Shown here: positions 10,482 to 19,439 of the stretch, piece after piece
Position numbering within the stretch: position 1 is the first letter of the stretch
Layout of the letters: each line of letters starts with the position of its first letter
Assembly: GCF_002019665.1 (NCBI RefSeq)
Contig: NZ_KV917375.1
Location: forward strand, 1,224,390-1,288,389
From: Sutcliffiella halmapala
GTDB taxonomy: Bacteria > Bacillota > Bacilli > Bacillales > Bacillaceae_I
Reading direction: 5' to 3'
DNA length: 64,000 bases
The notes under the pieces: model-generated
Told to the model about the DNA's origin: nothing
Seen by the model: the letters and a program-made list of their open reading frames with translations, nothing else
Database searches by the model: none
Translations under genes and position numbers: made by a program

Positions 10482-10877
10482 ATGTTTAAAATACTTTTAG
10501 CACTTTTTATCGTTATTCCTGTGCTTGAAATTTGGTTGTTAATAGTAACAGGACAAATTATTGGACCAGGGTTAACCATTTTACTGATTATTTTAACAGG
10601 AATACTCGGTGTATGGTTTGCGAAACACCAAGGATTAGAAGCATTAAGAAGCACGCAACAAAAAATAAACAATGGTCAAATGCCTGGTGAGGTTATTATT
10701 GATGGTTTATGTATATTAGTCGGAGGGATTTTGCTAATTGCTCCTGGATTTATAACGGATGTAATGGGAATAATTCTGTTAATACCTGTAACGAGAAGCT
10801 TAATCAAGCCACTAATAATCCGTACGCTTCGTAATAGAATGAACAGAGGGCAGTTTATCGTTATTAATAGAAGATAG
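10482..10877 (+). CDS. fxsA: FxsA family membrane protein
   Basis: Small membrane protein of the FxsA family (131 residues from the ATG at 10482). FxsA in E. coli affects phage T7 exclusion by F plasmids; its own cellular role is unclear. The sequence shows hydrophobic segments at residues ~3-23 and ~25-43, and a third around 75-97 (ILVGGILLIAPGFITDVMGI), with a basic tail. The upstream in-frame ATG at 10467 lacks a ribosome binding site, so the start at 10482 with GGGGATG upstream is preferred. The position after pyk matches B. subtilis ytzA. Confidence 0.8.
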   Translation: MFKILLALFIVIPVLEIWLLIVTGQIIGPGLTILLIILTGILGVWFAKHQGLEALRSTQQKINNGQMPGEVIIDGLCILVGGILLIAPGFITDVMGIILLIPVTRSLIKPLIIRTLRNRMNRGQFIVINRR

Positions 10878-10932
10878 AAATTCCGGGCAGTGGAAATCCA
10901 TTGCCTTTTTGTTAATCTATATAGAATTAAAT

Positions 10933-11000
10933 GGCTCCACAAGCACCCTCTGGATAAGCGAAGCCTTGTGCGGAAATCAACAGCGGTGTTTAACATAGCT
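10933..11000 (+). repeat. Right-end fragment of the dispersed ~180-bp repeat
   Basis: Matches the last ~68 bp of the full copies (GGCTCCACAAGC at its left, CGGAAATCAACAGCGGTG near its right, ending TTAACATAGCT). The left part is missing. It abuts the ribosome binding site of the DUF1002 gene, so it forms that gene's immediate upstream region. Confidence 0.8.
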
Positions 11001-11023
11001 AATAAAATATGGGGGATATGAAA

Positions 11024-11938
11024 ATGAAGATGTTACTTAAATTCTTACTAGTTTTTACCTTGATACTAACAGGAGCAGGCATTACTGGAGTTGCCAATGC
11101 AGCAAATGGTGACGATGATGATGACAGTATCAATGAAAAGTTTGGATTGCCAATTGTTGTGTATGGCGGCACTCTAACTGATGCGCAAAAGCAAGAAGTT
11201 CGTGACTTATTAGGTGTTAAAAACCCTGAAATGGTAGAAGAAATAATAGTAACTGGAGAAGATTTAGTAAAGTATATTGATGGGGAAGACCGAAATGCTA
11301 GAATGTTCTCCTCTGCAAAAATTACGAGAAAAGACAAAGGAAAGGGCTTAGTAATTGATAGAGCAACCCCTGAGAATATTACACAAGTGACTGATGAAAT
11401 GTATGCAAATGCCCTTTTAACAGCTGGGATTGAAGATGCAGAAGTAATCGTGGTATCTCCAGTAAAGGTTAGTGGTCATTCTGCACTTGTTGGTATTTAC
11501 AAAGCGTATGAAGTGAGCGGAGAAGTGCTTGATAAAGGACGTATGGAAGTAGCTAATGAAGAGTTGAGCCTTGCTACAGACCTTGCTGAAAAAGAAGGGA
11601 TGGATCAAGAAAAGGTTAGTGAACTACTAACGGAGATTAAGAAGCAAATTGCAGAACAGAACCCTGCAACGAAAGAAGATGTAGAAAGAATAGTGGAAGA
11701 GCAACTTGCAAAGCTTAACATAGAATTAAGCCAAGAGGATCGCCAGTTGTTAATTGATTTGTTTGAAAAAATGCGTGGATTAAACATTAATTTCGATAAT
11801 GTAAAGCAACAATTAGAGGATATTTCAAAGGATATAAAAAATAAAATAGAGAATGTTATCGGGGATACAGGCTTCTGGCAAGGTGTTGCTGATTTCTTCA
11901 GAGAGCTATTTCAATCTATTGCAAACTTGTTTAAATAA
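11024..11938 (+). CDS. Exported DUF1002 domain protein
   Basis: Secreted or surface protein of the DUF1002 family, function unknown. From the ATG at 11024 (GGGGGAT upstream) it has 304 residues. A signal peptide is clear: MKMKMLLKF basic start, hydrophobic core to about residue 20, and cleavage after VANA. A short acidic run (DDDDD) follows, then a conserved-looking core beginning FGLPIVVYGGTLTDAQKQEVRDL. The C-terminal ~100 residues are helical and charged with an amphipathic end (GVADFFRELFQSIANLFK). It stands alone between a repeat fragment and a bidirectional terminator. Confidence 0.8.
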   Translation: MKMLLKFLLVFTLILTGAGITGVANAANGDDDDDSINEKFGLPIVVYGGTLTDAQKQEVRDLLGVKNPEMVEEIIVTGEDLVKYIDGEDRNARMFSSAKITRKDKGKGLVIDRATPENITQVTDEMYANALLTAGIEDAEVIVVSPVKVSGHSALVGIYKAYEVSGEVLDKGRMEVANEELSLATDLAEKEGMDQEKVSELLTEIKKQIAEQNPATKEDVERIVEEQLAKLNIELSQEDRQLLIDLFEKMRGLNINFDNVKQQLEDISKDIKNKIENVIGDTGFWQGVADFFRELFQSIANLFK

Positions 11939-11961
11939 AATAAGTTTTTAGACATAAGTAC

Positions 11962-12012
11962 AAAAAGGACGACTACTCCAAAGTTATAGGTGGAGTAGTC
12001 GTCCTTTTTTGT
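11962..12012. terminator. Bidirectional terminator between the DUF1002 gene and ytvI
   Basis: Perfect long stem (AAAAAGGACGACTACTCCA and its complement) around a 10-nt loop, with A-run left and T-run right. It serves the + strand gene to its left and the - strand ytvI to its right. Confidence 0.93.
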
Positions 12013-12089
12013 GAAATAAGAAAACGTACGGCAGATGGTGTGCGTTGTAATGGAACGTACATCGAGTTTCACCACTATTGTTTTTTTGC

Positions 12090-13214
12090 CTATTTTATTA
12101 CGCGATTTCTACCTACAATAAAGGAGTAGATCTCGTGGAAAACACCAGCTTTATATAAAGTATTGAAAATGACCAAGGTAACAGGTCCGACAATTAATCC
12201 TAAAAAGCCGATTAGTTTAAATCCAATGAATAATGAAATGAGTGTCGCTAAAGGGTCAAGACCAATACTAGATGACAGTATTTTAGGCTCCATGAGTTGG
12301 CGTTGTACGATAACTATTAAATATAATACACCGAGACCAATTGCTAATGGTAAATTACCGCTAATAGCGAGAAAAATAATCCAAGGTACAAAGATTAGTC
12401 CCGTTCCTAAGTATGGAATTAAATCAACTAACCCTATAATTAAAGCAACTGTGATAGCATACTCTACTCGTAATATAAGTAACCCGATTAATACAATAAT
12501 CGTGGTAATGGAAATTAAAGTGATTTGGGCACGGAGAAATCCGAAAAATGCCTTCTTTAGGCTTGAAAATACCTTCGTTAAGCTTATTTGTAATGTACCA
12601 GGTGTGATTTTTTTTAATCGAACGTGATGACGGTACCAGTCTTTGCTGATAAAAAATGTAGCAAGTAATGAAAAAATCAAGACGGTAGCTACATTAGGAA
12701 TCCATGTGATAACTTTAGGAAGAGTTTGCAGAAAAGATTGGATAAACCCACCAACAGTAGTGGCAATGGTTGCACCCATATTCTCAATATTGGTTAGTAC
12801 AGATTGTTGCTGTCCTTCTTCTAGGCTGTGAAACATCGCAGTTATTTCTTCTGCAAAGGGAAGTATTTTTGTAACGATAAATTGTTCGATATAGACAACT
12901 AGCGTTTCGAAATGCCCCGGTACTACCTTTGCTAAATATTCAGTGCCTGAAACTATTTCTACAATTAATAAAGTTACGATACCTGCAACGGCTGCGAAAA
13001 CAGCGAGTAGGGAGATAAATACGGCAAAACTTCTGGGGATCTTCCCTCTTTTTTCTATTACATTCACAAGTGGATTGATGAGAAATGCTAATAATAGGGC
13101 GATGATGAATGGATAAGCGATAGAAAAAAGATAATAAAAAGAAAGTATTCCAAGCACAGAGATTAACACGACGAGAAGGCTTCTAAACACTATATGAACG
13201 TAATTCCAATTCAA
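12090..13214 (-). CDS. ytvI: Sporulation integral membrane protein YtvI, AI-2E transporter family
   Basis: Polytopic membrane protein of the AI-2E/PerM family; in Bacillus the YtvI branch is linked to sporulation, with no settled transport substrate. I count seven to eight hydrophobic segments, including residues ~6-35, a long loop (~75-145), and ILRVEYAITVALIIGLVDLIPYLG, where the family-conserved DLIPYLG occurs. The start is placed at TTG 13214 because the GTG codons at 13223 and 13220 abut the AGGAG site; this gives MNWNYVHIV and 374 residues, agreeing with B. subtilis. It is transcribed opposite to its neighbours. Confidence 0.88.
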   Translation of the reverse strand: MNWNYVHIVFRSLLVVLISVLGILSFYYLFSIAYPFIIALLLAFLINPLVNVIEKRGKIPRSFAVFISLLAVFAAVAGIVTLLIVEIVSGTEYLAKVVPGHFETLVVYIEQFIVTKILPFAEEITAMFHSLEEGQQQSVLTNIENMGATIATTVGGFIQSFLQTLPKVITWIPNVATVLIFSLLATFFISKDWYRHHVRLKKITPGTLQISLTKVFSSLKKAFFGFLRAQITLISITTIIVLIGLLILRVEYAITVALIIGLVDLIPYLGTGLIFVPWIIFLAISGNLPLAIGLGVLYLIVIVQRQLMEPKILSSSIGLDPLATLISLFIGFKLIGFLGLIVGPVTLVIFNTLYKAGVFHEIYSFIVGRNRVIK

Positions 13215-13395
13215 ACGCACCACTCCTTTTTTTACCAGAAATCTCTTAATACGTATTTTACATTCTCTTAATTTCTTTGCATAGCATTATGTTTAATAAT
13301 TTGTAAAATTTCAGACAATCTCATTTCTTTTTCTTTCTCTTTTTAATATGTTACGATTACTTTAGGCTCTTGTTTCTTTGGAAGGATGGAACAGA

Positions 13396-13857
13396 ATGTT
13401 AAGTCAAGCTACTCTATTTTTAATCATTTTATTAGTAATTGGCTTTATTGCGAAAAATCCCTCACTTATGTTTGCTGTTGGAGTCCTTCTCTTAATAAAA
13501 GTTATAGGATTGGACAATAAAATATTCCCCTATCTTCAAGCGAAGGGAATTAACTGGGGCGTAACAATTATAACTATTGCTGTGCTTGTACCAATTGCAA
13601 CCGGAGATATTGGATTTAAGCAATTGCAAGAAGCGGTTAAGTCCTCCTATGCGTGGGTAGCATTAGGAGCAGGCGTGGCGGTAGCCTTAATTGCGAAAAG
13701 TGGCTTAACATTACTAGCCAATGATCCTCATATTACTACTGCCCTTGTGTTTGGAACGATTTTAGCGGTGGCTTTGTTTCAGGGTGTAGCTGTTGGACCG
13801 TTAATTGGTGCTGGAATAGCGTATTTAGCAATGAAGGTTGTAGAATACTTTACATAA
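13396..13857 (+). CDS. ytwI: DUF441 family membrane protein
   Basis: Small integral membrane protein (153 residues) of the DUF441 family, function unknown. Starting at ATG 13396 gives MLSQATLFLIILLVIGFIAKN, the conserved N-terminus, with AAGGATGG upstream; the TTG at 13378 lies before this site. Four hydrophobic segments are evident (residues ~5-20, 27-40, 50-72, 85-153 containing at least two helices). It sits upstream of citZ as in B. subtilis. Confidence 0.85.
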   Translation: MLSQATLFLIILLVIGFIAKNPSLMFAVGVLLLIKVIGLDNKIFPYLQAKGINWGVTIITIAVLVPIATGDIGFKQLQEAVKSSYAWVALGAGVAVALIAKSGLTLLANDPHITTALVFGTILAVALFQGVAVGPLIGAGIAYLAMKVVEYFT

Positions 13858-14383
13858 GGCTATTTTCAAATCAGTTATTTTTTCTGCAAGGTTGACATGC
13901 GATGAATGATCAATACTTGTACCCTTTTATGTGGAATATTTTCTATTATCAGAAAGTAACACAAAAAATCATATTTATCGCCAAAGGAAAAAAGGCTAAG
14001 AAAATAGCTTTACATAAGGTTGTTTATCACAAATTGTTTTTTTGTAATAATATTTTTTCTAGTAGTTTTGTTCTTTTCATTCACAAAGTTCAGATAATTG
14101 TTTATAATAAGGACAAGGACACATCCTTCCTACAAGCAATGCATTTTTTGTTCGCCAGAATTGCGCGCACATCCCATGATTGAAATGGTAACGGCGCTTA
14201 TTTTTTTGAATGGAAATGTAAGCATTTTCTTAATTTGATAGAGTCTTAGTAGTTTTCGTATGGATGCACAGAATTTTATAATCTTGTAATGAGTTGCATT
14301 CAATCATTATGGTGAGCAAGCGTTCGGATAGGCGAGAGTAGAAAAGGATATGGGGAAGTTTATTCGTAAAGGAGATGTTTATT
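13858..14383 (+). promoter_or_regulatory. citZ upstream region with cre-like site
   Basis: 526 bp without a convincing gene; an open frame at 13902-14183 lacks a ribosome binding site and shows no family features. ATGTAAGCATTTTCT at 14216-14230 matches the CcpA cre consensus with one mismatch (A for G in the central CG). A TATAAT lies at 14277-14282 without a good -35. In B. subtilis citZ is repressed by CcpA and CcpC, so carbon catabolite control is expected; I did not find a clear CcpC dyad. Confidence 0.45.
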
Positions 14384-15499
14384 ATGACAACGACAAAAGG
14401 TCTAGAAGGAGTTGTTGCTACAACATCAGCTATCAGTTCTATTATTGACGATACGTTGACGTATGTTGGCTACAACATTGATGATTTAGCAAATCATGCT
14501 AGCTTTGAAGAGGTAATTTACCTTTTATGGCACCAGAAATTACCGAAAGCGGAAGAACTAGCTGCTTTAAAGAAAGAACTAGCGGAGCAAGCTGCCCTAC
14601 CTCAAGAGGTCATTAACCACTTTAAAACTTATCCAATTGATAAAGTACATCCAATGGCGGCATTGCGTACTGCCGTTTCACTATTAGGATTATATGATGA
14701 AGACGCTGATAATATGGATCAAGATGCGAATTACCATAAAGCAATTCGTTTACAAGCAAAAATGCCAACAATTGTGACAGCGTTCTCAAGAATCCGTAAA
14801 GGCTTAGAGCCGATCGCTCCAAAGACGGATTTAGGATTCGCTGCAAACTTTTTATACATGCTAACTGGAGAAGAGCCAACTGATATTGCGATTGAAGCCT
14901 TCAATAAAGCATTAGTTCTACATGCAGATCATGAATTAAATGCTTCCACATTTACTGCTCGTGTATGTGTTGCAACATTATCAGATATTTACTCTGGAGT
15001 GACAGCGGCAATTGGAGCATTAAAAGGACCACTACACGGTGGAGCAAATGAAGCAGTTATGAAGATGCTTTCTGATATCGGAGAAGTAGAAAATGCAGAA
15101 AGCTATATTCGTGAAAAATTAGCGAATAAAGAAAAGATAATGGGCTTTGGGCATCGTGTATATCGCCAAGGAGATCCACGTGCGAAGCACCTTCGTGAAA
15201 TGTCTGAAAAGCTTACGCATCTAACTGGCCAACCGAAATGGTATGAAATGTCTGTTAAAGTAGAAGAGGTTGTTACTTCTGAAAAGCCACTTCCACCAAA
15301 TGTAGATTTCTATTCTGCTTCTGTGTATCATTCATTAGGTATTGACCATGATTTATTTACACCAATCTTTGCAGTTAGCCGTGTGTCAGGTTGGTTAGCG
15401 CATATTTTAGAACAATACGCTAATAACCGCTTAATTCGTCCACGTGCGGATTATACTGGACCTGGCAAGCAAGATTATGTACCATTAGAACAAAGATAA
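14384..15499 (+). CDS. citZ: Citrate synthase
   Basis: Condenses oxaloacetate and acetyl-CoA to citrate, entering the TCA cycle. 371 residues from the ATG at 14384 (AAAGGAGATG, 6-bp spacing); an ATG 9 bp earlier overlaps that site. Catalytic motifs are present: [17 protein letters not shown] (active-site His), [14 protein letters not shown] (second His), and the [12 protein letters not shown] segment with the catalytic Asp region nearby. It is the first gene of the citZ-icd-mdh cluster. Confidence 0.97.
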   Translation: MTTTKGLEGVVATTSAISSIIDDTLTYVGYNIDDLANHASFEEVIYLLWHQKLPKAEELAALKKELAEQAALPQEVINHFKTYPIDKVHPMAALRTAVSLLGLYDEDADNMDQDANYHKAIRLQAKMPTIVTAFSRIRKGLEPIAPKTDLGFAANFLYMLTGEEPTDIAIEAFNKALVLHADHELNASTFTARVCVATLSDIYSGVTAAIGALKGPLHGGANEAVMKMLSDIGEVENAESYIREKLANKEKIMGFGHRVYRQGDPRAKHLREMSEKLTHLTGQPKWYEMSVKVEEVVTSEKPLPPNVDFYSASVYHSLGIDHDLFTPIFAVSRVSGWLAHILEQYANNRLIRPRADYTGPGKQDYVPLEQR

Positions 15500-15572
15500 T
15501 TTAATACTTTACTATGTAAGGGAGGCGCAATGTTTCCTCCCTAAAACTTACTATTCATTGGAGGTAATTACT

Positions 15573-16841
15573 TTGACACAAGGAACAAAAATTACAGTTA
15601 CGAACGGTGCGTTAAATGTACCTAATAATCCTATTATTCCATTTATCGAAGGAGACGGAATTGGCCCGGATATTTGGTCAGCGGCGTCTAAAGTATTAGA
15701 AGCAGCAGTGCAAAAAGCTTATAACGGTGAAAAAGAAATCGTTTGGAAAGAAGTGTTAGCCGGAGAAAAAGCATTCAACCAAACTGGTGAGTGGTTGCCG
15801 AGTGAAACGCTTGATGTAATCCGTGAATACATAATTGCGATTAAAGGACCTTTAACAACACCAGTTGGTGGCGGAATTCGCTCTCTAAACGTAGCATTAC
15901 GTCAAGAGTTAGACTTATTCACATGCCTTCGTCCAGTTCGTTATTTTCAAGGGGTACCTTCTCCAGTAAAGCGTCCTGAAGATACTGATATGGTTATTTT
16001 CCGTGAAAATACAGAAGATATTTATGCTGGTATTGAGTACGCACAAGGTTCTGAAGAAGTACAAAAGTTAATCAACTTCCTTCAAAACGAAATGGGTGTT
16101 AACAAAATCCGTTTCCCTGAAACTTCAGGTATTGGAATTAAGCCAGTATCCCAAGAAGGAACTGCTCGTCTAGTTCGTGCAGCGATTAATTATGCAATCG
16201 AGCATGGTCGTAAATCTCTTACATTAGTGCACAAAGGTAACATCATGAAATATACAGAAGGTGCATTCAAAAACTGGGGTTATGAGTTAGCAGAAAAAGA
16301 ATTTGGAGATAAGGTATTCACTTGGGCGCAATACGATCGTATTGCAGAAGCTGAAGGGAAAGATGCTGCAAATAAAGCACAAGAAGCTGCAGAGGCTGAA
16401 GGCAAAATTCTTGTAAAAGATTCAATTGCTGATATCTTCTTACAACAGATTTTAACTCGTCCTCGTGAGTTTGATGTTGTTGCAACAATGAACTTAAACG
16501 GAGATTACATCTCTGATGCACTTGCTGCACAAGTTGGTGGAATTGGAATTGCACCAGGAGCAAATATCAACTACGAAACAGGACATGCTATTTTCGAAGC
16601 TACACACGGAACTGCACCTAAATATGCTGGTCTTGATAAAGTGAATCCATCATCCGTTATTCTTTCTGGAGTATTAATGCTTGAGCACTTAGGATGGACA
16701 GAAGCTGCTAAATTAGTGATGGATGCAATGGAAAAATCCATCTCTTCTAAAGTAGTAACCTATGACTTCGCTCGTCTAATGGATGGAGCAACAGAAGTGA
16801 AGTGTTCTGAATTTGGAGAAGAACTAATTAAAAATATGTAA
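15573..16841 (+). CDS. icd: Isocitrate dehydrogenase (NADP-type)
   Basis: Oxidative decarboxylation of isocitrate to 2-oxoglutarate. 422 residues from TTG at 15573, which follows GGAGGTAATTAC; an in-frame TTG at 15558 would place the site inside the coding region. The N-terminus [17 protein letters not shown], the substrate loop and [12 protein letters not shown], and the coenzyme-site [11 protein letters not shown] are all typical of the NADP-dependent bacterial enzyme (B. subtilis citC). 73 bp after citZ; a common transcript is likely. Confidence 0.96.
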   Translation: MTQGTKITVTNGALNVPNNPIIPFIEGDGIGPDIWSAASKVLEAAVQKAYNGEKEIVWKEVLAGEKAFNQTGEWLPSETLDVIREYIIAIKGPLTTPVGGGIRSLNVALRQELDLFTCLRPVRYFQGVPSPVKRPEDTDMVIFRENTEDIYAGIEYAQGSEEVQKLINFLQNEMGVNKIRFPETSGIGIKPVSQEGTARLVRAAINYAIEHGRKSLTLVHKGNIMKYTEGAFKNWGYELAEKEFGDKVFTWAQYDRIAEAEGKDAANKAQEAAEAEGKILVKDSIADIFLQQILTRPREFDVVATMNLNGDYISDALAAQVGGIGIAPGANINYETGHAIFEATHGTAPKYAGLDKVNPSSVILSGVLMLEHLGWTEAAKLVMDAMEKSISSKVVTYDFARLMDGATEVKCSEFGEELIKNM

Positions 16842-16951
16842 GCCCAAATGCAACAGCACCTAGTTTTAGGCTATGGCTAGACGGATAGGAGGGAGCTGGC
16901 TTTCTTGTCAGCTTCTACATATACATTTTAGTGCTGGGAGGAAAAGATATC

Positions 16952-17890
16952 ATGACAATTAGACGTAAAAAGGTTTCTGTAATCGGTGGAGGTTTCACAG
17001 GTGCTACTACAGCATTTTTACTTGCACAAAAAGAGCTTGGTGATGTGGTATTAGTAGATATTCCGCAAATGGAAAATCCTACCAAAGGAAAAGCTCTAGA
17101 TATGTTAGAAGCAAGTCCAGTACAAGGCTTTGATGCAAATATTACTGGTACATCTAATTATGAAGATACAGCAAACTCTGATATCGTTGTAATTACTGCA
17201 GGTATTGCACGTAAGCCAGGTATGAGTCGTGATGATCTTGTTACAACTAATCAAAATATCATGAAGAGTGTAACAAGAGAGATTGTGAAATATTCTCCTG
17301 ATTGCTATATTATCGTATTAACCAATCCTGTAGATGCAATGACTTACACAGTATTTAAAGAGTCCGGCTTCCCGAAAAACCGTGTTATTGGTCAATCAGG
17401 TGTACTTGATACTGCTCGTTTCCGTACATTTGTATCTCAAGAGCTAAACCTTTCTGTTAAAGATGTGACTGGTTTTGTTCTAGGCGGTCATGGCGATGAT
17501 ATGGTACCATTAGTTCGCTATTCTTACGCAGGCGGTATTCCACTTCAAACGTTACTTCCACAGGATCGCTTAGACGCTATTGTGGAAAGAACAAGAAAAG
17601 GTGGAGGAGAAATCGTTAACCTTTTAGGCAATGGTAGTGCATACTATGCTCCTGCAGCGTCCTTAGTGGAAATGGTAGAAGCAATTCTAAAAGACCAACG
17701 TCGTGTACTTCCATCCATTGCATACCTTGAAGGAGAATATGGACATGAAGGTATCTACCTTGGAGTGCCTACAATTCTAGGTGCAGGTGGAATCGAAAAA
17801 ATTATTGAGTTAGAATTAACAGAAGAAGAAAGTTCTGCACTTGCAAAATCTGTAGAATCAGTAAAAAGTGTGATGACCGTATTATCTTAA
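16952..17890 (+). CDS. mdh: Malate dehydrogenase
   Basis: Interconverts malate and oxaloacetate with NAD. 312 residues from the ATG at 16952 (GGAGGAAAAGATATC upstream), the exact family length. N-terminal nucleotide-binding [28 protein letters not shown], the substrate-binding [10 protein letters not shown] and catalytic [13 protein letters not shown] are all present. It is LDH-like in fold, as in other Firmicutes. A strong terminator closes the citZ-icd-mdh unit. Confidence 0.97.
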   Translation: MTIRRKKVSVIGGGFTGATTAFLLAQKELGDVVLVDIPQMENPTKGKALDMLEASPVQGFDANITGTSNYEDTANSDIVVITAGIARKPGMSRDDLVTTNQNIMKSVTREIVKYSPDCYIIVLTNPVDAMTYTVFKESGFPKNRVIGQSGVLDTARFRTFVSQELNLSVKDVTGFVLGGHGDDMVPLVRYSYAGGIPLQTLLPQDRLDAIVERTRKGGGEIVNLLGNGSAYYAPAASLVEMVEAILKDQRRVLPSIAYLEGEYGHEGIYLGVPTILGAGGIEKIIELELTEEESSALAKSVESVKSVMTVLS

Positions 17891-17900
17891 TGAAATATAG

Positions 17901-17926
17901 AATCGGGGAAAACTCCCCGATTTTTT
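17901..17926 (+). terminator. mdh terminator
   Basis: Perfect stem AATCGGGG / CCCCGATT with a 6-nt loop and a T6 tail. Confidence 0.92.
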
Positions 17927-17934
17927 AAAAATAT

Positions 17935-17949
17935 TTGTAACCGCTTTCA
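17935..17949 (+). promoter_or_regulatory. cre site upstream of the MaoC-like gene
   Basis: TTGTAACCGCTTTCA matches WTGNAANCGNWNNCW at every position. It lies just after the mdh terminator and 25 bp before the MaoC-like start codon, a position suited to CcpA repression. No separate promoter is clear between terminator and gene. Confidence 0.45.
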
Positions 17950-17973
17950 ATACTAGACGGAGGTGTCAATATT

Positions 17974-18450
17974 ATGTTGCTTGGAAAAAAGAGAAAGCTA
18001 GGTAGAAAACTAGATGAAATTCAAGTAGGCGAAAAACTAGCGTTGACCGAAAAGATTGAAGATAAAGATTTGTTGTTGTACTTAGGATTAACGAATGATG
18101 CTAACCCATTGTATATTCAGCATGACTATGCTTCTCAGACACCATTTAAAAAACCAATTGTTCCTAGTATTATGCTAACAGGAATAATTACCTCTGCAGT
18201 ATCGAAGTATTTACCAGGCCCGGGAAGTCATGTGATTGAACAACAACTTTCTTTCCCGAAACCTGTATATCATTACGGAACCATCCAATTTTTATTTGAA
18301 ATTGTGGAAGTGAATAATGAAAAACATACTATTGAAATGACTGTTCATGGAACAAATGAAAAGGAAGAGACAGTGGCGAAAGGTACGATTACTGTGTGTC
18401 CTCCTCATCGTTTAGAGCCGATGGAAAGTAGTGCAATGGATAATTTTTAA
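17974..18450 (+). CDS. MaoC-like enoyl-CoA hydratase family protein
   Basis: 158-residue hotdog-fold protein. The segment YLGLTNDANPLYIQHDYASQTPFKKPIVPSIM contains the MaoC/(R)-hydratase signature (Asp and His catalytic pair in the D-x4-H arrangement, with ND and H about five residues apart). Likely acts on an acyl-CoA or acyl-ACP thioester. GGAGGTG precedes the ATG by 9 bp. Such a gene is often found between mdh and phoP in Bacillaceae. The exact substrate is unknown; possible cre control would tie it to fatty-acid or carbon-overflow metabolism. Confidence 0.82.
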   Translation: MLLGKKRKLGRKLDEIQVGEKLALTEKIEDKDLLLYLGLTNDANPLYIQHDYASQTPFKKPIVPSIMLTGIITSAVSKYLPGPGSHVIEQQLSFPKPVYHYGTIQFLFEIVEVNNEKHTIEMTVHGTNEKEETVAKGTITVCPPHRLEPMESSAMDNF

Positions 18451-18454
18451 AACG

Positions 18455-18480
18455 AAGAGCTCATTTGGGGCTCTTTTTTA
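18455..18480 (+). terminator. Terminator after the MaoC-like gene
   Basis: Stem AAGAGCTC / GGGCTCTT with an ATTTG loop, followed by T6. Confidence 0.8.
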
Positions 18481-18513
18481 TTGCTATTTTACCCTGGAAA
18501 TAAAGGGACATCT

Positions 18514-18580
18514 TTGAAGCCTTGTTGATCTCCGTGCCAGGTGTTCGCTTTCCGGGGGTGTCGGTGAGTTTTGTTAACTT
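18514..18580 (-). repeat. Decayed reverse-oriented fragment of the dispersed repeat
   Basis: Read on the minus strand it retains CGGAAAGCGAA, CACGGAGATCAAC and TTAACAAAA at the spacing of the right end of the full copies, with many substitutions. Similarity is by eye only. Confidence 0.4.
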
Positions 18581-18611
18581 TAATTGTAAAAAAATATAGA
18601 AATAAGAAGAA

Positions 18612-18640
18612 TTGTGAAGTATAAAGTTAAGGTGTATGAT
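18612..18640 (+). promoter_or_regulatory. phoP sigma-A promoter
   Basis: TTGTGA (18612-18617), 17-bp spacer, TATGAT (18635-18640), about 70 bp before the phoP start. Confidence 0.55.
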
Positions 18641-18713
18641 AGTAATGTAAATAGATAGATAGAGGTTTTAGGGATGGCTAGGGGATTTCCAAAACAATTG
18701 GTGGAGGAAAAAG

Positions 18714-19439
18714 ATGAAAAAAAAGATATTAATTGTGGATGATGAGCAATCCATTGTAACGTTATTACAATATAATTTGGCGCAAGCAGGATTTGACGTA
18801 GGAATCGCAATGGATGGTGAAAAAGGTCTTGAAATGGCAGTAGGAGAACAGTTTGATATGATTGTTCTTGATTTAATGCTTCCCAAAATGGATGGTATTG
18901 AAGTATGTAAAGAATTAAGACAACGAAAAATTAACACACCAATCTTAATGCTAACGGCTAAAGATGATGAATTTGATAAAGTACTCGGACTAGAATTAGG
19001 CGCAGATGATTATATGACAAAACCTTTTAGTCCAAGAGAAGTAGTGGCAAGAGTGAAAGCCATACTAAGAAGAACACAATTACTTGCAGAAAAAGTAATA
19101 GCTGTAAAAGAAGAAGATAAAACAGAGAAAATAATCATTGGTGAAATTAAGATTCTGCCGGAGCATTATGAGGCTTATTATAGTAATGAGCGGATTGAAT
19201 TAACGCCAAAGGAATTTGAATTGCTCGTGTATTTATCGAAAAATAAAGGTAGAGTGCTAACTCGTGACCAATTGTTAAGTGCTGTTTGGAATTACGATTT
19301 TGCGGGAGACACAAGAATTGTCGATGTCCATATCAGTCACCTACGAGAGAAAATTGAAAAGGACACCAAAAAACCTACATATATAAAAACAATAAGAGGG
19401 CTAGGCTACAAGTTAGAGGAACCAAAGATAGATGAGTAA
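18714..19439 (+). CDS. phoP: Phosphate-starvation response regulator PhoP
   Basis: OmpR-type response regulator, 241 residues. Receiver domain (residues ~1-120) with acidic pocket VDDEQS, phospho-acceptor in IVLDLMLPKMDG, LTAKDDE, and KPF; winged-helix DNA-binding domain in the C-terminal ~100 residues ending TIRGLGYKLEEPK. Together with PhoR it controls the Pho regulon under phosphate limitation. ATG at 18714 is preceded by GGTGGAGGAAAAAG. The end overlaps phoR by 8 bp. The position after mdh matches B. subtilis and supports PhoP over other OmpR paralogues such as WalR. Confidence 0.93.
   Translation: MKKKILIVDDEQSIVTLLQYNLAQAGFDVGIAMDGEKGLEMAVGEQFDMIVLDLMLPKMDGIEVCKELRQRKINTPILMLTAKDDEFDKVLGLELGADDYMTKPFSPREVVARVKAILRRTQLLAEKVIAVKEEDKTEKIIIGEIKILPEHYEAYYSNERIELTPKEFELLVYLSKNKGRVLTRDQLLSAVWNYDFAGDTRIVDVHISHLREKIEKDTKKPTYIKTIRGLGYKLEEPKIDE

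Noticed and set aside
13902-14183. 93-residue ORF upstream of citZ
   Set aside because: No ribosome binding site and no recognisable family; composition (Phe/Lys/Ile rich) fits random AT-rich DNA.
18573-18592. Pho box upstream of phoP
   Set aside because: On the minus strand TTTACA and TTAACA occur, but 13 bp apart instead of 11, and only two repeats are seen; not enough for a PhoP site.
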